Below are positions 1 to 11,045 of a stretch of DNA of 64,000 bases, in pieces. The notes below the pieces were generated by a model. It worked only from the letters and a program-made list of their open reading frames with translations. It was not told the DNA's origin and did not search any database. This DNA is from Ailanthus altissimus. Its lineage: Eukaryota; Streptophyta; Magnoliopsida; Sapindales; Simaroubaceae. The first letter of the stretch is position 1, and each line of letters begins with the position of its first letter. The DNA is taken from NCBI GenBank assembly GCA_946807835.1, contig OX327694.1, positions 9,188,001 through 9,252,000 of the forward strand, given 5' to 3'. A program made the position numbers and the translations under genes.

Positions 1-2092
1 ATAGGAATACCATCACTCAACTACTACTTAGTAGGACTTACATATCACATATCACATAATGAGCCAAATGTCACTCGTAAGTGACATACCGTATGAGAGG
101 AATAGTACAAGTGAGGTCTTTAAATCACACATATATAACGCTTATGCCCGAAGGTAAAAGCCAAGCCCTCACCCTGATCATCGGTGAGTCCTCTCACATG
201 TACCAATACGCCACCACACGAATGTGATGACTCACTCTTCCTTTAGGTACCAATAGGATCCTCCCTACATACGGAACACATAACATATACCAATCCCAAA
301 GGAAAGGCCACACATAAAGGCTCCACAATCACATAAAATGCCTACTAAGTTAACAGTGAATTCAAGTACCCTCAAAATACAAAATATTTCTCATGGACAT
401 ATTACACTTCAAAAGCTTTCTTTATTAAACACATCTTATTTTGAAAGCTCACTTACAAAAACAGATGTATGCCCATGCTCAATGTCAATGCTCACATTCA
501 GAAACATATATTCACATTTCATATCAAAATATACTTTGACATAACATAAACATATTCTTAACCCCATTTGCAAAATCATACAAAACAATTACTATGTTTA
601 TTGTGATTTCAGTAAAAAGTCTAGTATACTTACCTCTTAACACTTTCAGCTACAAGACTTAAATCTCCTTAACCTATCAATGGAGATTAATCCTTTCATA
701 AGCCTCAAAATTCACACAAAATACTTTAAATAGCTTACAAAATTATACACAATGCATTTATCACATCAAATTGGTCTAAATACTTGGTTTCTCAAAACCT
801 GTCATTTTGCCCACTTACACTTAACAAAATTTTCTAATACATCAAATGATGTCCAATTACTCCGAAATCAGAATATATCATTCTTGACTCATATATACTT
901 CTTATATATGAATATTATATCAAAATTCCTACACAATCCATTCCATACACACCATCGAATCCAAACTACAAACCTGACAGGATCAAGATACTTACTGAAC
1001 AGTATTCAATCTCCCAATTTTATAAAATCATATACTAACTCAAAAATTATAAAAATACCACATAATTACTCTTAACACATATCTCAGTCCATGATAAATA
1101 TTTATCTTCCAAATCACTGCCAAAAATATTTTAAAACTATTTTATTCCATAGCTTTAAAAATCTGTTAATCAAATACTGTAATGAGCGGATATAACTTAG
1201 AAAATTATAACATTTCAACCACATTGATCTAAATTCTCAATTCCGAGTATATCATATTAGACATATAAACGTATCATATTCCACAAATTCGTAATTTTTG
1301 AAGATCATTCAGTAGGACAAACATTGTTCGTCACTGTATTATACTGTTCACATAGGAAATTTCTAGAATTTCAGGGTCATTTTGGTAAATTCACAAAAAA
1401 TTCAATTTCTGGAATTTTGAATCAATTCAAAGTCTCAGATGATCCTAAACATGTCTAATTTCATATACTCAAAACTCAAAACTAGAATCGAATCACAACA
1501 ATTTATAAAATTCTTTGATCAAGAGACTATCAAGCAGAAATTCTACAATCCATCATGATTTATCAAACTATCTTATAGATCATCATCAATTCTCAAAATA
1601 TCATACGAAATACACATCAAATCCTCAATTATACATATTTTCAGAAATCAAAACTTAAAGAAATTAACATAATTAACACCAATAAATTGAGAAATAGTTG
1701 TGATATACCTCTTAAAATCCAAAATTCCAATTTCTTCTTCTTTTTCTTCTCCTTCTTCTCTTTCTCTCCCCTCTTTTCTCTCTTCTCTCTCTCTAAAAGA
1801 GGTAGCTCGACCAAAATGAGAGAATTAGGGTTTTAAAAGTGTATTTTTATACTAAGTGGCTAATTTTTGGTATTTACAAATTCACCCCCAAAACTTTCAA
1901 AGTATAACAATTTGGTCCCTAAAATAATTCCAAAGTCTTGCAAATAAACCCAATACTAATAGTATATCCTTAACCTATAAAAACACTACTAATAACAATA
2001 TATAAATCAAGGATCACCCACATACAAATAAAATACGTATATTTATATATATAAATACTTATTCTTACCAGTTGTAGATACTAGTTACTACA
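1..2092 (-). repeat. Long LTR of family A (copy A1), cut by the window start
   Basis: This stretch matches 46121-48239 over almost its whole length, so it is a second copy of the solo LTR described there and lacks about the first 520 bases. It ends in GTTACTACA at 2092, the same right terminus as the complete copy. A TATA-like TATAAAAATA lies on the - strand at 1842-1851, followed downstream by a GA-rich tract, so the LTR is probably transcribed on the - strand. It has no coding capacity; the small open frames at 338-544 and 752-1075 are not conserved in the other copy. The left end and its target duplication are outside the window. That it is LTR-derived rests on the complete copy; the element family (probably Ty3/gypsy) is inferred. 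Confidence 0.8.
1731..1794 (-). repeat. Pyrimidine tract (GA-rich on the - strand) in LTR A1
   Basis: This is about 64 bases of almost pure C and T, equal to a GA-rich tract on the presumed transcribed strand, roughly 50 bases downstream of the TATA-like box at 1842-1851. The same tract is at 47840-47903 in copy A4, in the same place relative to its TATA-like box. It may be a promoter-proximal GAGA-type element or simply slippage-prone sequence; function is not shown. Confidence 0.7.
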
Positions 2093-2267
2093 AAATATAT
2101 CACGTGTTCTCACTATTTACAGTTTTCACTAACAAAACTTTAAGATATTCCCTACTTTTACATATTTAATGCGTTGTCGGTTATTATTCAAAAACATATT
2201 ATGTATATGTACTATGACATGCCACATTTTGTGTGGAATATATAAAGGTAAAGATATTACACTTTTA

Positions 2268-2818
2268 TATAATATTAAATATTATAATTTTAATAACAAT
2301 TATAATTTTAATTACATTATAAATTGTAATTAAAATTACCAATTGGGTTAAATTTCAATTTCATTTATGTTAAAATGTTATAATTTTAAATTCAATTTTA
2401 ATTTTCAATTTTAATTACGTTAAATATTATAATTCCATTTGTAATTTCAAATTTAATTACATGAAATATTATCATTTCAATTTTAATTTTAATTTCAATT
2501 ACGTAAAATGTTATAATTCCAATTTCAGTCAGTAAATTTTATAATTCAAATTTCAATTTTAATTTTGATTATATTAAATGTTATAATTTCATTTCATGTT
2601 AAATATTATAATTCCAATTTTAAATTTCAATTTCAATTACGTTAAATGTTGTAATTATTCAGATTCCAATTTAAGTTGCAATTACGTTAAATATTATAAT
2701 TTTAAATCTAATTTCAATTACATAAAATTTTATAATTCTAATTCCAATTTAGATTTCAATTATGTTAAATGTTATAATTCAAAATCTAATTTTAATTATA
2801 TTAAATGTTATAACTTGT
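2268..2818. repeat. AT-rich degenerate minisatellite
   Basis: About 13 loosely spaced copies of a unit built on GTTAAATRTTATAATT followed by runs of CAATTT/AATTTC are spread over 550 bases, at intervals of roughly 30-60 bases. Units begin near 2273, 2363, 2418, 2460, 2500, 2533, 2570, 2598, 2641, 2686, 2730, 2763 and 2800. Spacing varies, so this is a variable-unit array rather than a clean satellite. The open frame at 2596-2826 (Asn/Tyr/Lys-rich) is a by-product of the repeat. Confidence 0.75.
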
Positions 2819-3235
2819 GGTCCTAAATAATTCTGTTTGCCTAGACGTCAACTTTTTCTTGATGGAGTTTAAAACACACATCTTAGAGTAGGTAGCGATT
2901 GACGGTTTGTAGAACTTATTTTGCGGAATTATATATGACCTCGACACGTTTTGCTTCCTGAAAAAAAAATATTAGTGCATGAGCAAATAATTAAATAAAT
3001 TAGAACTAATTAATAACAAACAATTTCCTATAGTAAATAACAATTTCGTATATAAATAAATTAAAATTTTACATAAATTAAAATTCTAAATCTATGTAAG
3101 TATATTTTTAGCCAAACAATTACAAACAATTAAAATCAAAGAATTAAATCCGTATGTTTTTTTTTAAAAAATAACTTTTTAATGTATTAATTTCTAATTA
3201 ATTTTAATAATATCTTTCAAATTTTATTTATAATG
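2819..3235. other. AT-rich spacer, no feature recognised
   Basis: This is A+T-rich DNA with short A and T runs between the minisatellite and the truncated copia end. I see no open frame with recognisable similarity, no RNA gene and no LTR terminus. Confidence 0.6.
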
Positions 3236-3855
3236 TTAATAAAAAGTAGTTAAGTCAGTTTCTTGCTTCTCCAACATTATAGCACTGGCAAGCCTGCAAA
3301 CATGTACTCAAATATGTCAAACAAACTACAAAGTTTGGTATTGAATTTGTTGATTCTTGTGATATATAACTTATGGGGTATTTTGATGCTGATTGGGGTA
3401 ATGACCCTATTGACAGAAAGTCTGTAGGTGGTTATTGCATATCTCTTGATGACAATCTGATTTCATAGTCTTTAAAAAAAAGTAAAATGTGGTATCTAGA
3501 TCTAGTACAGAGGCAAAATACAAGGCTTTAGCCTTAGCACATGTAGAAATTTTGTGGTTAAGATCCGTACTTACTGAACTACATATGCTGTCACCAGCTG
3601 TTCCTATTCTTTGGTGTGATAACCAAAGTGCTCAAGCAGTAGCTTTGAATCTAGCATTCCACTCTAGATTCAAACACATAGAGCTTGATATTCACTTCAT
3701 TTGAGAGAAAATAGGTCATTAGCAACTAGAAATCAAATATGTTCCCAGTCATGATCAGGTTGCTGATATTTTAATCAAACATTTGGCATTTGATAGATTC
3801 TTTTTGCACAAGTCCAAGCTTAATGTCTATCTTATTCCTTGAGCTTTAGGGGGGC
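3236..3855 (+). pseudogene. Ty1/copia RNase H end of a tandem sister copy
   Basis: This is the 3' end of a copia pol gene, closely matching 9031-9831 in the neighbouring element. RNase H landmarks are readable: FDADWG, SSTEAKYKAL and WCDNQSAQA, carrying the expected acidic residues D, E and D, then VPSHDQVADILIK. The frame is broken by an indel in an A run near 3475 and by stops such as the one after LDIHFI at 3704. It ends in an AGGGGGG polypurine tract directly before the LTR at 3856. Similarity to the neighbour starts abruptly near 3236, so everything upstream (gag to RT) is missing. Seen: motifs and homology. Inferred: it is the remnant of a tandem element that shares the LTR 3856-4311. 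Confidence 0.85.
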
Positions 3856-4311
3856 TGTTGGAATATAAGGCTTAAGCAGAAAATTTATCAAAGGTAACTA
3901 GCAGGACATAATAGCAAGCTATTGCAGAAGCATAAGTGCAGAATACAGAGTAATAGCTTTAGAATTACAAAATGAAGTGAAACCATAGACAACCTAAGCA
4001 AAATGTTATAGAAGTCGTGTTTCCTTATTAAAGTTTAAATCTGAGTGATTGAATCCATGCTAAGGTGGCAAAGCAAGAATAACAAATATTCTTGCCAATA
4101 GTTAGTTAAAGTTGTTAACTAAAATAGCTAGATTTATGGATCAAGTGACACGTGTAATTATTAATGTCTTGTGTAATTATAAAAGGCAGTGTAATGCTTC
4201 TGTTGTGTATATACAAAAAATAATTCAATTGAAATATTACATATTCTTGACTTTTCTATCCTTCTCTAAATTTTTCTTAGTTACCAAACAAAGTTATTCA
4301 CTTTTTTTACA
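3856..4311 (+). repeat. Copia-1 left LTR (shared with the tandem remnant)
   Basis: It starts TGTTGGAATATAAG right after a polypurine tract and ends TTTTTTTACA right before a tRNA-type primer site, so it serves both as 3' LTR of the upstream remnant and as 5' LTR of the downstream element. It matches 9832-10276 along its length with scattered substitutions. Confidence 0.9.
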
Positions 4312-4325
4312 TGGTATCGTAGCTG
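4312..4325 (+). other. Primer-binding site of Copia-1 (tRNA-iMet type)
   Basis: TGGTATCGTAGCTG follows the LTR with no spacer. It matches the plant initiator-methionine tRNA 3' end complement TGGTATCAGAGC apart from the internal CGT/CAG change. Confidence 0.85.
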
Positions 4326-4327
4326 AT

Positions 4328-5455
4328 ATGGCTAACACCAATTTTATTAACAAAAATCCTTTATAAATCAACACAAATTCATCAATAATTCCAAGTTATA
4401 CATTTCCTTCAACAATGAAACTAACGAGATCAAATTATATGATGTGGAAGTTATAGAAACTTACTGTAATCAGGGGTAATAGGCTTGAAATTTTCATAAA
4501 TGGTAAAAATAAAGCACCAGAATAATTTATAAAGACACTAGATTAAGATTAAAATGAAATCATAAGAGAGAATCTAGATTTCAAAGTTTGGATAAGGCAA
4601 GAAAAACTGTTATTAAGTTGGTTGTTTTCCACTGTGCATAAGTCAATTTTGTTCTTGGTTATTGATAGCCTGAATTCAAGGGATTTGTGATTATCAGTAG
4701 AAAAATAGTTTAGTTTTCAATCAAAGGCAAAGTTTATTCAATTGAAAAGAAAATTATCAACAATAAGTAAGGGATCTCTTTCAATGATTAAGCATTGCTA
4801 AAAGGTGAAAAGCTTAGTAGATAAGTTATCAACAATAAGTTATTTTGTTGTCAAAGAAAAGTTTATTGAGTATCTTATCAATAGTGTAGGATCAAATTTC
4901 GATCCAGTAGTAGTATTGATTACTAGAAAAATGGGAAAGATCAGTGTAAATAAGGCTTATGGTATAGGTTTGAGTCAAGAAAGCAGAAATCTGCAAAATT
5001 TTGGAAAAAGTGAGATTCAGAATAGTTTCTTTGCCAATTTTTCTCAAAGGAAACAAAGAAAAAATGGTTTTAATAGCAATAGAAGAGGTTATAACAACTA
5101 CAATGGAAATAGTAGTTTTAGTGTTGGAAATTTTAATAATGCTGGTTTTGATAATAGCTTTGGAAAATGATATCAGCACGAAAGAGAAAGAGACCAATTT
5201 CAAAATCAAAATCAAGGTGTAAAAAGGTTTAATCAATTTAGTAGAGGCCATATACCAAGATTGATCTGTTAGATTTGTAAGAAACAAGGCCATCCAGCTT
5301 CTAAGTGTTACTATAAGTATTACAAGGATTACAATCCTAAAGGAAAAAATGGATATGGCAATAATGGTAATAAAAGCTTTAACAATCAAGGACCAGGAGG
5401 CTTTATAGCATCTAGTACAAGTAGATTAGCTTATGTAGCAGAACAGAAAGCTTAA
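4328..5455 (+). pseudogene. Copia-1 gag, disabled
   Basis: The frame opens with ATG (MANTNFIN) two bases after the primer site, so there is essentially no leader. It is stopped after 12 codons, and later pieces can be read only by moving between frames. Recognisable parts are the N-terminal KLTRSNYMMWKL segment near 4420-4450, a central gag domain (open at 4805-5170), an Asn/Gly-rich linker, and a CCHC zinc knuckle at 5267-5308 with C-x2-C-x4-H-x4-C spacing whose second codon is now a TAG stop. Copia gag forms the particle and binds element RNA. No product can be expected here. The 165-codon open frame on the opposite strand (4892-5389) is a shadow of the low-complexity linker. Confidence 0.82.
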
Positions 5456-6453
5456 GACAACTCTGTTGATCAGAATTAGTATTTAGATTCTACCGCAACA
5501 CATTACTTGATCAACAATCTCTGGACTTTTGGAAGCAAAGCTAAATTTATAGGTAATGATTAACTTTCAATTGAAGTGGTACAGGCTTACAAATTTTATT
5601 TATTGGTAATGCTTTGCTTAAGTCAGAAATTAGAAATAGTCTAGTTCTTAGATATTAGTTATATGTGACTTTAATCACCAAAAATTTAATTAGTGTCTTA
5701 AGGTTAATTACTGATAATGACATATTCATTGAATTTAATTCTCATATGTGTTTATCAAGGACGAGAGGAAAGGAACCTTGTTAATTAAGGGTATTATTGT
5801 GAATGGACTTTATAAACTGTTTCTATCATCTACCTCATCTAATGCTGCAAGTTCTTTTATAGCTAAAACACTGTCAAATACTCATCCAATTTCAATGTTA
5901 TCATTTTATTGTCCAAATGCACTTTGTATGATAAATAGAGATCAATATAGTGCAGCTGATCCAGGGTTTAGTTCATATAATTCAAGAGTTTCAAATTTAA
6001 TAACTTTAGCATCTTGTATGCATTTGAATTAGTGTCAAAATTTCAAGATGTTTTAGATTGCAATTTATGACATCAAAGGCTTGATCATCCAAGCTCTTTT
6101 GTTCTTAAAACTGTATTTGGCTATTGTAATCTTACCTTTTAAATAATAAAGAGTTCAAGGTTGATTTCTGTGATTCTTATTAGATGAGAAAGTTGCACAG
6201 ATTCCACTTTGCTTGTATTGGTATAAGAACAAATCCCTTTTCTAAATCATTCATGCAGATGTTTGAGGGCCCTTCACCTCAAGAAACAAGAGATGATTAC
6301 AAATACTACATTAGTTTTGTAGATGACTACCTATGAAAGCTAGATACAATTAATTATACCCTATGAAAGTAAAATCTCAAGCCTTTAACATTTTCAAATC
6401 TTACAAAGTTCTTGTTAAAAAAGAATTTGTAAAAAAGCATTAAGAACTTACAA
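5456..6453 (+). pseudogene. Copia-1 protease and start of integrase, disabled
   Basis: Protease is marked by YLDSTATHYLI near 5480-5510, where the glycine of the usual D-S-G active site reads Thr. ITKNLISVL follows near 5670, then an open piece (5748-6032). The zinc-binding and GAG-pre-integrase region and the first integrase motif (HADV-type near 6255, then YYISFVDDYL near 6300-6335) come next. The text stops at a Lys/Val-rich segment near 6440, where the family-A repeat begins. The second and third acidic residues of the integrase triad are not found on the other side of the insertion, so part of integrase was deleted as well as interrupted. Confidence 0.75.
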
Positions 6454-7990
6454 TGTCAAGCTCCCAACCCGAATAGATCAAAAGAGTGATTCACATTTAA
6501 TTAAACTTACTATATAAAACTTAAAATTTTAATATTTAATAAATAATCAAGAAATCAAACTTGCTCATAATAATTCTCAAAGTTAAACATGCAAAAATAA
6601 ATTACTTAAAAACCAAAATAACACTCTAATGAAATATTCAAGGACTCAAAATCCTAACAACTTATAGGGAACCAAGGGACAACAGAAGCTTTGCCAAATC
6701 CACTACGCGCATAAATCTTTAGTCATCTAGCGATCACAACAAACTATAGTGAGTGTAAAACTCAATAAGTAAATAGTTTTTTATACAACAAAATAAATAC
6801 ATATATATATATAATGAATGTGCATGACGTGCCATGAAAGAAATCATTTTCAAAATCCCAAAATAGATCAAATTATATCTTTTAAAATTCTCATCAAACT
6901 TATGCTAAGAATCACCTCACTCAATTATCACTTAATAGGACTTTCATAACTTACAAAGTGAGCCCAAAAAGTCACTCATCGATGACATACTGTATAAGAT
7001 GAATAGCACAAGTAAGGCTTAGATTTCACACATAAATACACTCATGCTTTAAGGTAAGAGCCAAACCCTCACCCTGATCATCAATGGTCATTTCACATGC
7101 ACCAATGTGTGAACACATGAACATGAAGACTCATAAGTCCCGATGGTACCCATAAGACTCCTCTCAATATATAGTAGCATAAACAAATAGATCACATATA
7201 TCAATCTTGAAAGAAATGTCACACATATATACCAATCACGAAAGAAAGGTCACATATAACAGAAGGCTCTATAACATACAGATGGTGCCTACTAAGAAAA
7301 AATTAAGTTTAAGTATCCTATAAAAATAAAACTTATATCACGGACAAAATTATACTTCAAAACAAACTTTCTTATTCAAAACAAACCTTTTTTTATTTAA
7401 ATAAAGTCTTATGTAATATCCATGTTTAATGTCAATACTCAAAATACAAACATAAAGAAATTCATATTTTTATATCAAAATAGTTTTGGCACAAGACATA
7501 ATCATAATTTGAAATATATATAAAACATTATATGCACAAAAACAATATATTTGCTATGATCCCAACAAAAGTCAAGAATACTTACCTCTTATCAAATTAT
7601 TATAAAAACTCAAACTCCTTAACCTACTAACATTGAAAATAAATTCTCTTATAAATGCCATCACAAAATTGAAAGTTTAAAGTAACTTGTTAAGCCCTTT
7701 ACTTATCTAATCAAATTAACTTATCAAGTTAGTCTTTCTAACTTGCCAAAATTGACCTTTCAACTTTATTTAAATTTTTTGTTTCAAAAAAACATTATCC
7801 AAATTTTCTTAGGGCTTAGACAACGTCCAATACCTATCATTTTCGAATATCATAATCCTAGTACATTACTAAAACTTATACAAAAATATAGGATAAATTC
7901 CTCATAACCATATATTATCTAAATTCCAAAAGCTAGAACAAACCACTCAAACACAATAATCTTGACAGAACCTGAAAACCACTCGGCTTT
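6454..7990 (-). repeat. Family-A LTR-like repeat (copy A2), truncated
   Basis: It starts TGTCAAGCTCCC at 6454 and tracks the complete family-A LTR (45602-48239): the 'no more tickets' landmarks are the GTGAGTGTAAAACTC segment near 6750, the GTCACTC...GATGACATACTGTAT segment near 6970, and ACCCTCACCCTGATCATC near 7065. Similarity fades near 7990, before the TATA-like and GA-rich part and before the terminal TTACTACA, so its right end is lost. Copia RT-side sequence resumes near 7991-8010. Divergence from copies A1 and A4 is clearly greater than between A1 and A4. Confidence 0.7.
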
Positions 7991-9196
7991 CATCTCAAAT
8001 TGTATTAAGTCATCCAATGAGAACTAGGTCTAAATCTAGAATCTCAAAACCTAAAGCCTATCATTATCAATCTAAGATTGTAAGTACTGAGCCATGATCA
8101 GTTGATGAAGCTTTAAAAGATCATAAATGGAAACTTGCTATAATGGAAGAATATGCAGCTCTTATAAAGAATAAAACTTGGCCCTTAGTTCTTAAGGCAG
8201 AAGCATCAAAGGTAATTGATAATAAGTGGGTATTTAGAGTCAAGTACAACTCAAATAGTACTGTGGCCAAGTATAAATCTAAATTAGTTACAAAAAGGTT
8301 CTTACAAATACTTGTAGTCAACTACTTTGACACTTTCAGTCCTGTCATCAACCCTTCTACAATAAGAGTGATTCTTAGCCGAGCAGTAATGAATCATTAG
8401 GTTCTAAAGTAGATTGACATTAATAATGCATTTTTGAATAGCATCCTTAGTGAAGCAATCTATATGATTAGCCAATAGGCTTTGTTGATAAATAAATCCC
8501 TCATTTGTATGCAAACTTCATAAGGTCTTATATGGGTTAAAACAAGCTCCAAGACCTTGGTATGACAAACTCAAGTCAATAGTACTCAATTGGGGTTTTA
8601 GTAATTCAAAGTCTAACACCTCTTTATTCATTAAGAATGAAGTTGGTAAACTAATTGTGGTTCTTGTATATGTTGATGATATTTTAGTAATAAGCCATGA
8701 CAACTGAATAATGGAACAACTTATTCAATATTTGAGTAACACTTTTGCACTAAAAGATCTAGGTAGTCTTAACTACTTCCTTGGGATTGAAGTTAAAACT
8801 ATTAAGACTGGTGTTCATCTATCTTGTACTAAGTATGCTTATGATTTGCTAAAAATGACAGGCATGGAAGACTATAAAGAGTGTGACACACCTATTATTC
8901 TAGGTCAGAAGCTACTTCTTGATGATAATGAGCTGTTTAATGATCCAACATTATATACGAGTATTGTTGGTGCTTTGCAATATACAACTTTACCAAGACT
9001 AGAGTTAACCTTCTCTGTCAATAAGTTAAGTTAGTTTCTTGCTTCTTCAACATTACAGCACTGGCAAGCCTGTAAACATGTACTCAGATATGTCAAACAA
9101 ACTGCTAAGTTTGGTCTTGAATTTGTTGATTCTGGTGATATGCAACATGTGGGGTATTTTGATGCTGATTAGGGTAATGACCCCATTGACAGAAAG

Positions 9197-9604
9197 TCTG
9201 TAGGTGGTTATTGCATATATCTTGGTGACAATCTGATTTCATGGTCTTAAAAAAAAAGTAAAATGTGGTATCTAAATCTAATATAGAGGAAAAATACAAG
9301 GCTTTAACCTCAACACGTGTAGAAATTTTGATGTTAAGATCCTTACTGAACTACATATGCTGTCACCAGCTGTTCCTATTCTTTGGTGTGATAACCAAAG
9401 TCTGTAGGTGGTTATTGCATATATCTTGGTGACAATCTGATTTCATGGTCTTAAAAAAAAGGTAAAATGTGGTATCTAAATCTAATATAGAGGAAAAATA
9501 CAAGGCTTTAACCTCAACACGTGTAGAAATTTTGATGTTAAGATCCTTACTGAACTACATATGCTGTCACTAGCTGTTCCTATTCTTTGGTGTGATAACC
9601 AAAG
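9197..9604 (+). repeat. 204-bp tandem duplication inside RNase H
   Basis: Units 9197-9400 and 9401-9604 are the same 204 bases repeated head to tail with only a couple of differences (one in the A run, one CCAGC/CTAGC). Both junctions carry AAAGT, a microhomology that fits replication slippage or end joining. The sister copy at 3236-3855 has a single unit, so the duplication is specific to Copia-1. Confidence 0.92.
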
Positions 9605-9818
9605 TGCTCAAGCAGTAACTTTGAATCTAGCATTCCACTCTAGAACCAAACACATAGAGCTCGACATTCACTTCATTTGAGAGAAAATAGCTCATCAGCA
9701 ACTAGAAATCAGATATGTTCCCAGTCATAATCAGGTTGCTGATATTTTAATCAAACATTTGGCATTTGATAGATTTTTTTTGCACAAGTCCAAGCTTAAT
9801 GTCTATCTTATTCCTTGA

Positions 9819-9831
9819 GCTTTAGGGGGGC
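9819..9831 (+). other. Polypurine tract of Copia-1
   Basis: The run GCTTTAGGGGGGC lies directly before the 3' LTR and is the expected plus-strand primer for reverse transcription. An identical run precedes the LTR at 3856. Confidence 0.85.
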
Positions 9832-10276
9832 TGTTGGAATATAAAGCTTAAGCAGAAAATTTATCAAAGGTAACTAGCAAGACATAATAGCAAGCTATTG
9901 CAGAAGCATAAGTGCAGAATACAGAGTAACAACTTTAGAATTGCAAAATGAAGTGAAACCATAGACAACCTAAGCAAAATGTTATAGAAGTCGTGTTTCG
10001 TTATTAAAGGCTAAATCTGAGTGATTGAATCTATCCTAAGGTGGCAAAGCAAGAATAACAAATATTCTCGCCAATAGTTAGTTAAAGTTGTTAACTAAAA
10101 TAGCTAGATTTATGGATCAAATGACACGTGTAATTACTAATATCTTGTGTAATTATAAAAGGCAGTGTAATGCTTCTGTTGTGTATATACAAAAAATAAT
10201 TCAATTGAAATAATACAGTTCTATCCTTCTCTGAAATTTTCTCAGTTACCAAACAAGGTGATTCACTTTCTTTACA
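9832..10276 (+). repeat. Copia-1 right LTR
   Basis: It starts TGTTGGAATATAAAG and ends CTTTACA, matching the left LTR with scattered substitutions and one small gap near 10215. It is followed by AGGGC and unrelated sequence. Confidence 0.9.
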
Positions 10277-11045
10277 AGGGCAAAAAGATTTCTTAATGAA
10301 ATGTTGATACTCGCATTGAATAAGAAGAAACCATTTATAAAATTGCTAGTTTTGCACTGTCATCATCAGCTCTTCTAAAATACATATTATGCTGATACAT
10401 TTGTTAAACCATATATATATATATATATATATACAACGTCAATTATCTGCGGGGTGAAATTTCCTTGTTGGGAAATATATATATATATATATTTATTTAT
10501 TTATTTATTATACGAACCAATCGAGAGCTTGATCATGACAGAATATATAAACAAGGAATCAACGGATCAAACGCGACGCTTTTATTTATCTTAATAACCT
10601 TTTTTTTCTTGTGGCATACGTTTTAGTACATAAGTTAAGAATCAAATCTACGGCCCAAGGGAGTCCAAGGTCATTAATTAGTTCAGTTTTAAGTTGCAAC
10701 GAGTTTTACATATGTATATATATATATATATATATTTATGTTGTTGCATAAACTTGTCCTGCTCATTTTCTTAGATGCAACTCCAAATTTGTAACCTTGA
10801 CTTGTTCAACAAAGACAAAGAGGCATGTATTTTACAATATAAGATCATATTTAAAATCATCAATATAATACTAATGGCATGTATTTTTAATTTTATTTAA
10901 AAATAATAATATTTATTCTAATAAATTATTGCAACAAAAAATAAGTCTAATATATCATAAATCCTATCAGCTTACCTTCTTAATCGATCTATTTTGACTA
11001 CACTATTTTATAGTCAAACAGAAAATTAAGACCTTTAACATTATT
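10277..11045. other. AT-rich spacer with microsatellites
   Basis: No gene is seen. It holds dinucleotide AT runs at about 10411-10433, 10474-10492 (continuing into TTTA repeats to about 10510) and 10715-10735. The rest is A+T-rich unique sequence. Confidence 0.7.

Larger units (their letters stand above)
7991..9831 (+). pseudogene. Copia-1 reverse transcriptase and RNase H, disabled
   Basis: The linker before RT reads HPMRTRSKSRIS near 8010-8040. RT follows with MEEYAALIKNKTW, NKWVFRVKYN and the active-site YVDD at 8669-8680, then ALKDLGSLNYFLGIEV (inside the open frame 8711-9034) and, in RNase H, YFDAD. Frames are interrupted by stops (after AVMNH at 8398-8400, for example) and by small indels. 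Catalytic aspartates of RT are intact. RNase H is further damaged by an internal 204-bp tandem duplication (9197-9604). The piece ends with a polypurine tract at 9819-9831. Copia RT copies the element RNA in cytoplasmic particles and RNase H removes the template. Confidence 0.86.
3856..10276 (+). mobile_element. Copia-1: short-LTR Ty1/copia element, decayed
   Basis: Two LTRs of about 450 bp (3856-4311 and 9832-10276) in direct orientation bracket a + strand internal region in the copia order gag, protease, integrase, RT, RNase H. The primer site abuts the first LTR and a polypurine tract abuts the second. A family-A repeat (6454 to about 7990) sits where the rest of the integrase should be. 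Without it the element is about 4.9 kb, a usual size for short-LTR copia lineages; the gag type and the lack of a leader suggest an Ale-like lineage, which is inference. The upstream flank is the polypurine tract of a sister copy, so no target duplication can be assigned. All frames contain stops, so the element is dead. Confidence 0.88.

Noticed and set aside
2268..2818. CRISPR-like array
   Set aside because: Repeats are degenerate, AT-only and irregularly spaced, there are no unique spacers or cas genes, and the context is plant nuclear DNA.
4892..5389. 165-codon open frame on the - strand
   Set aside because: It is antisense to the Asn/Gly-rich linker of Copia-1 gag; low complexity explains the lack of stops and no motif is visible.
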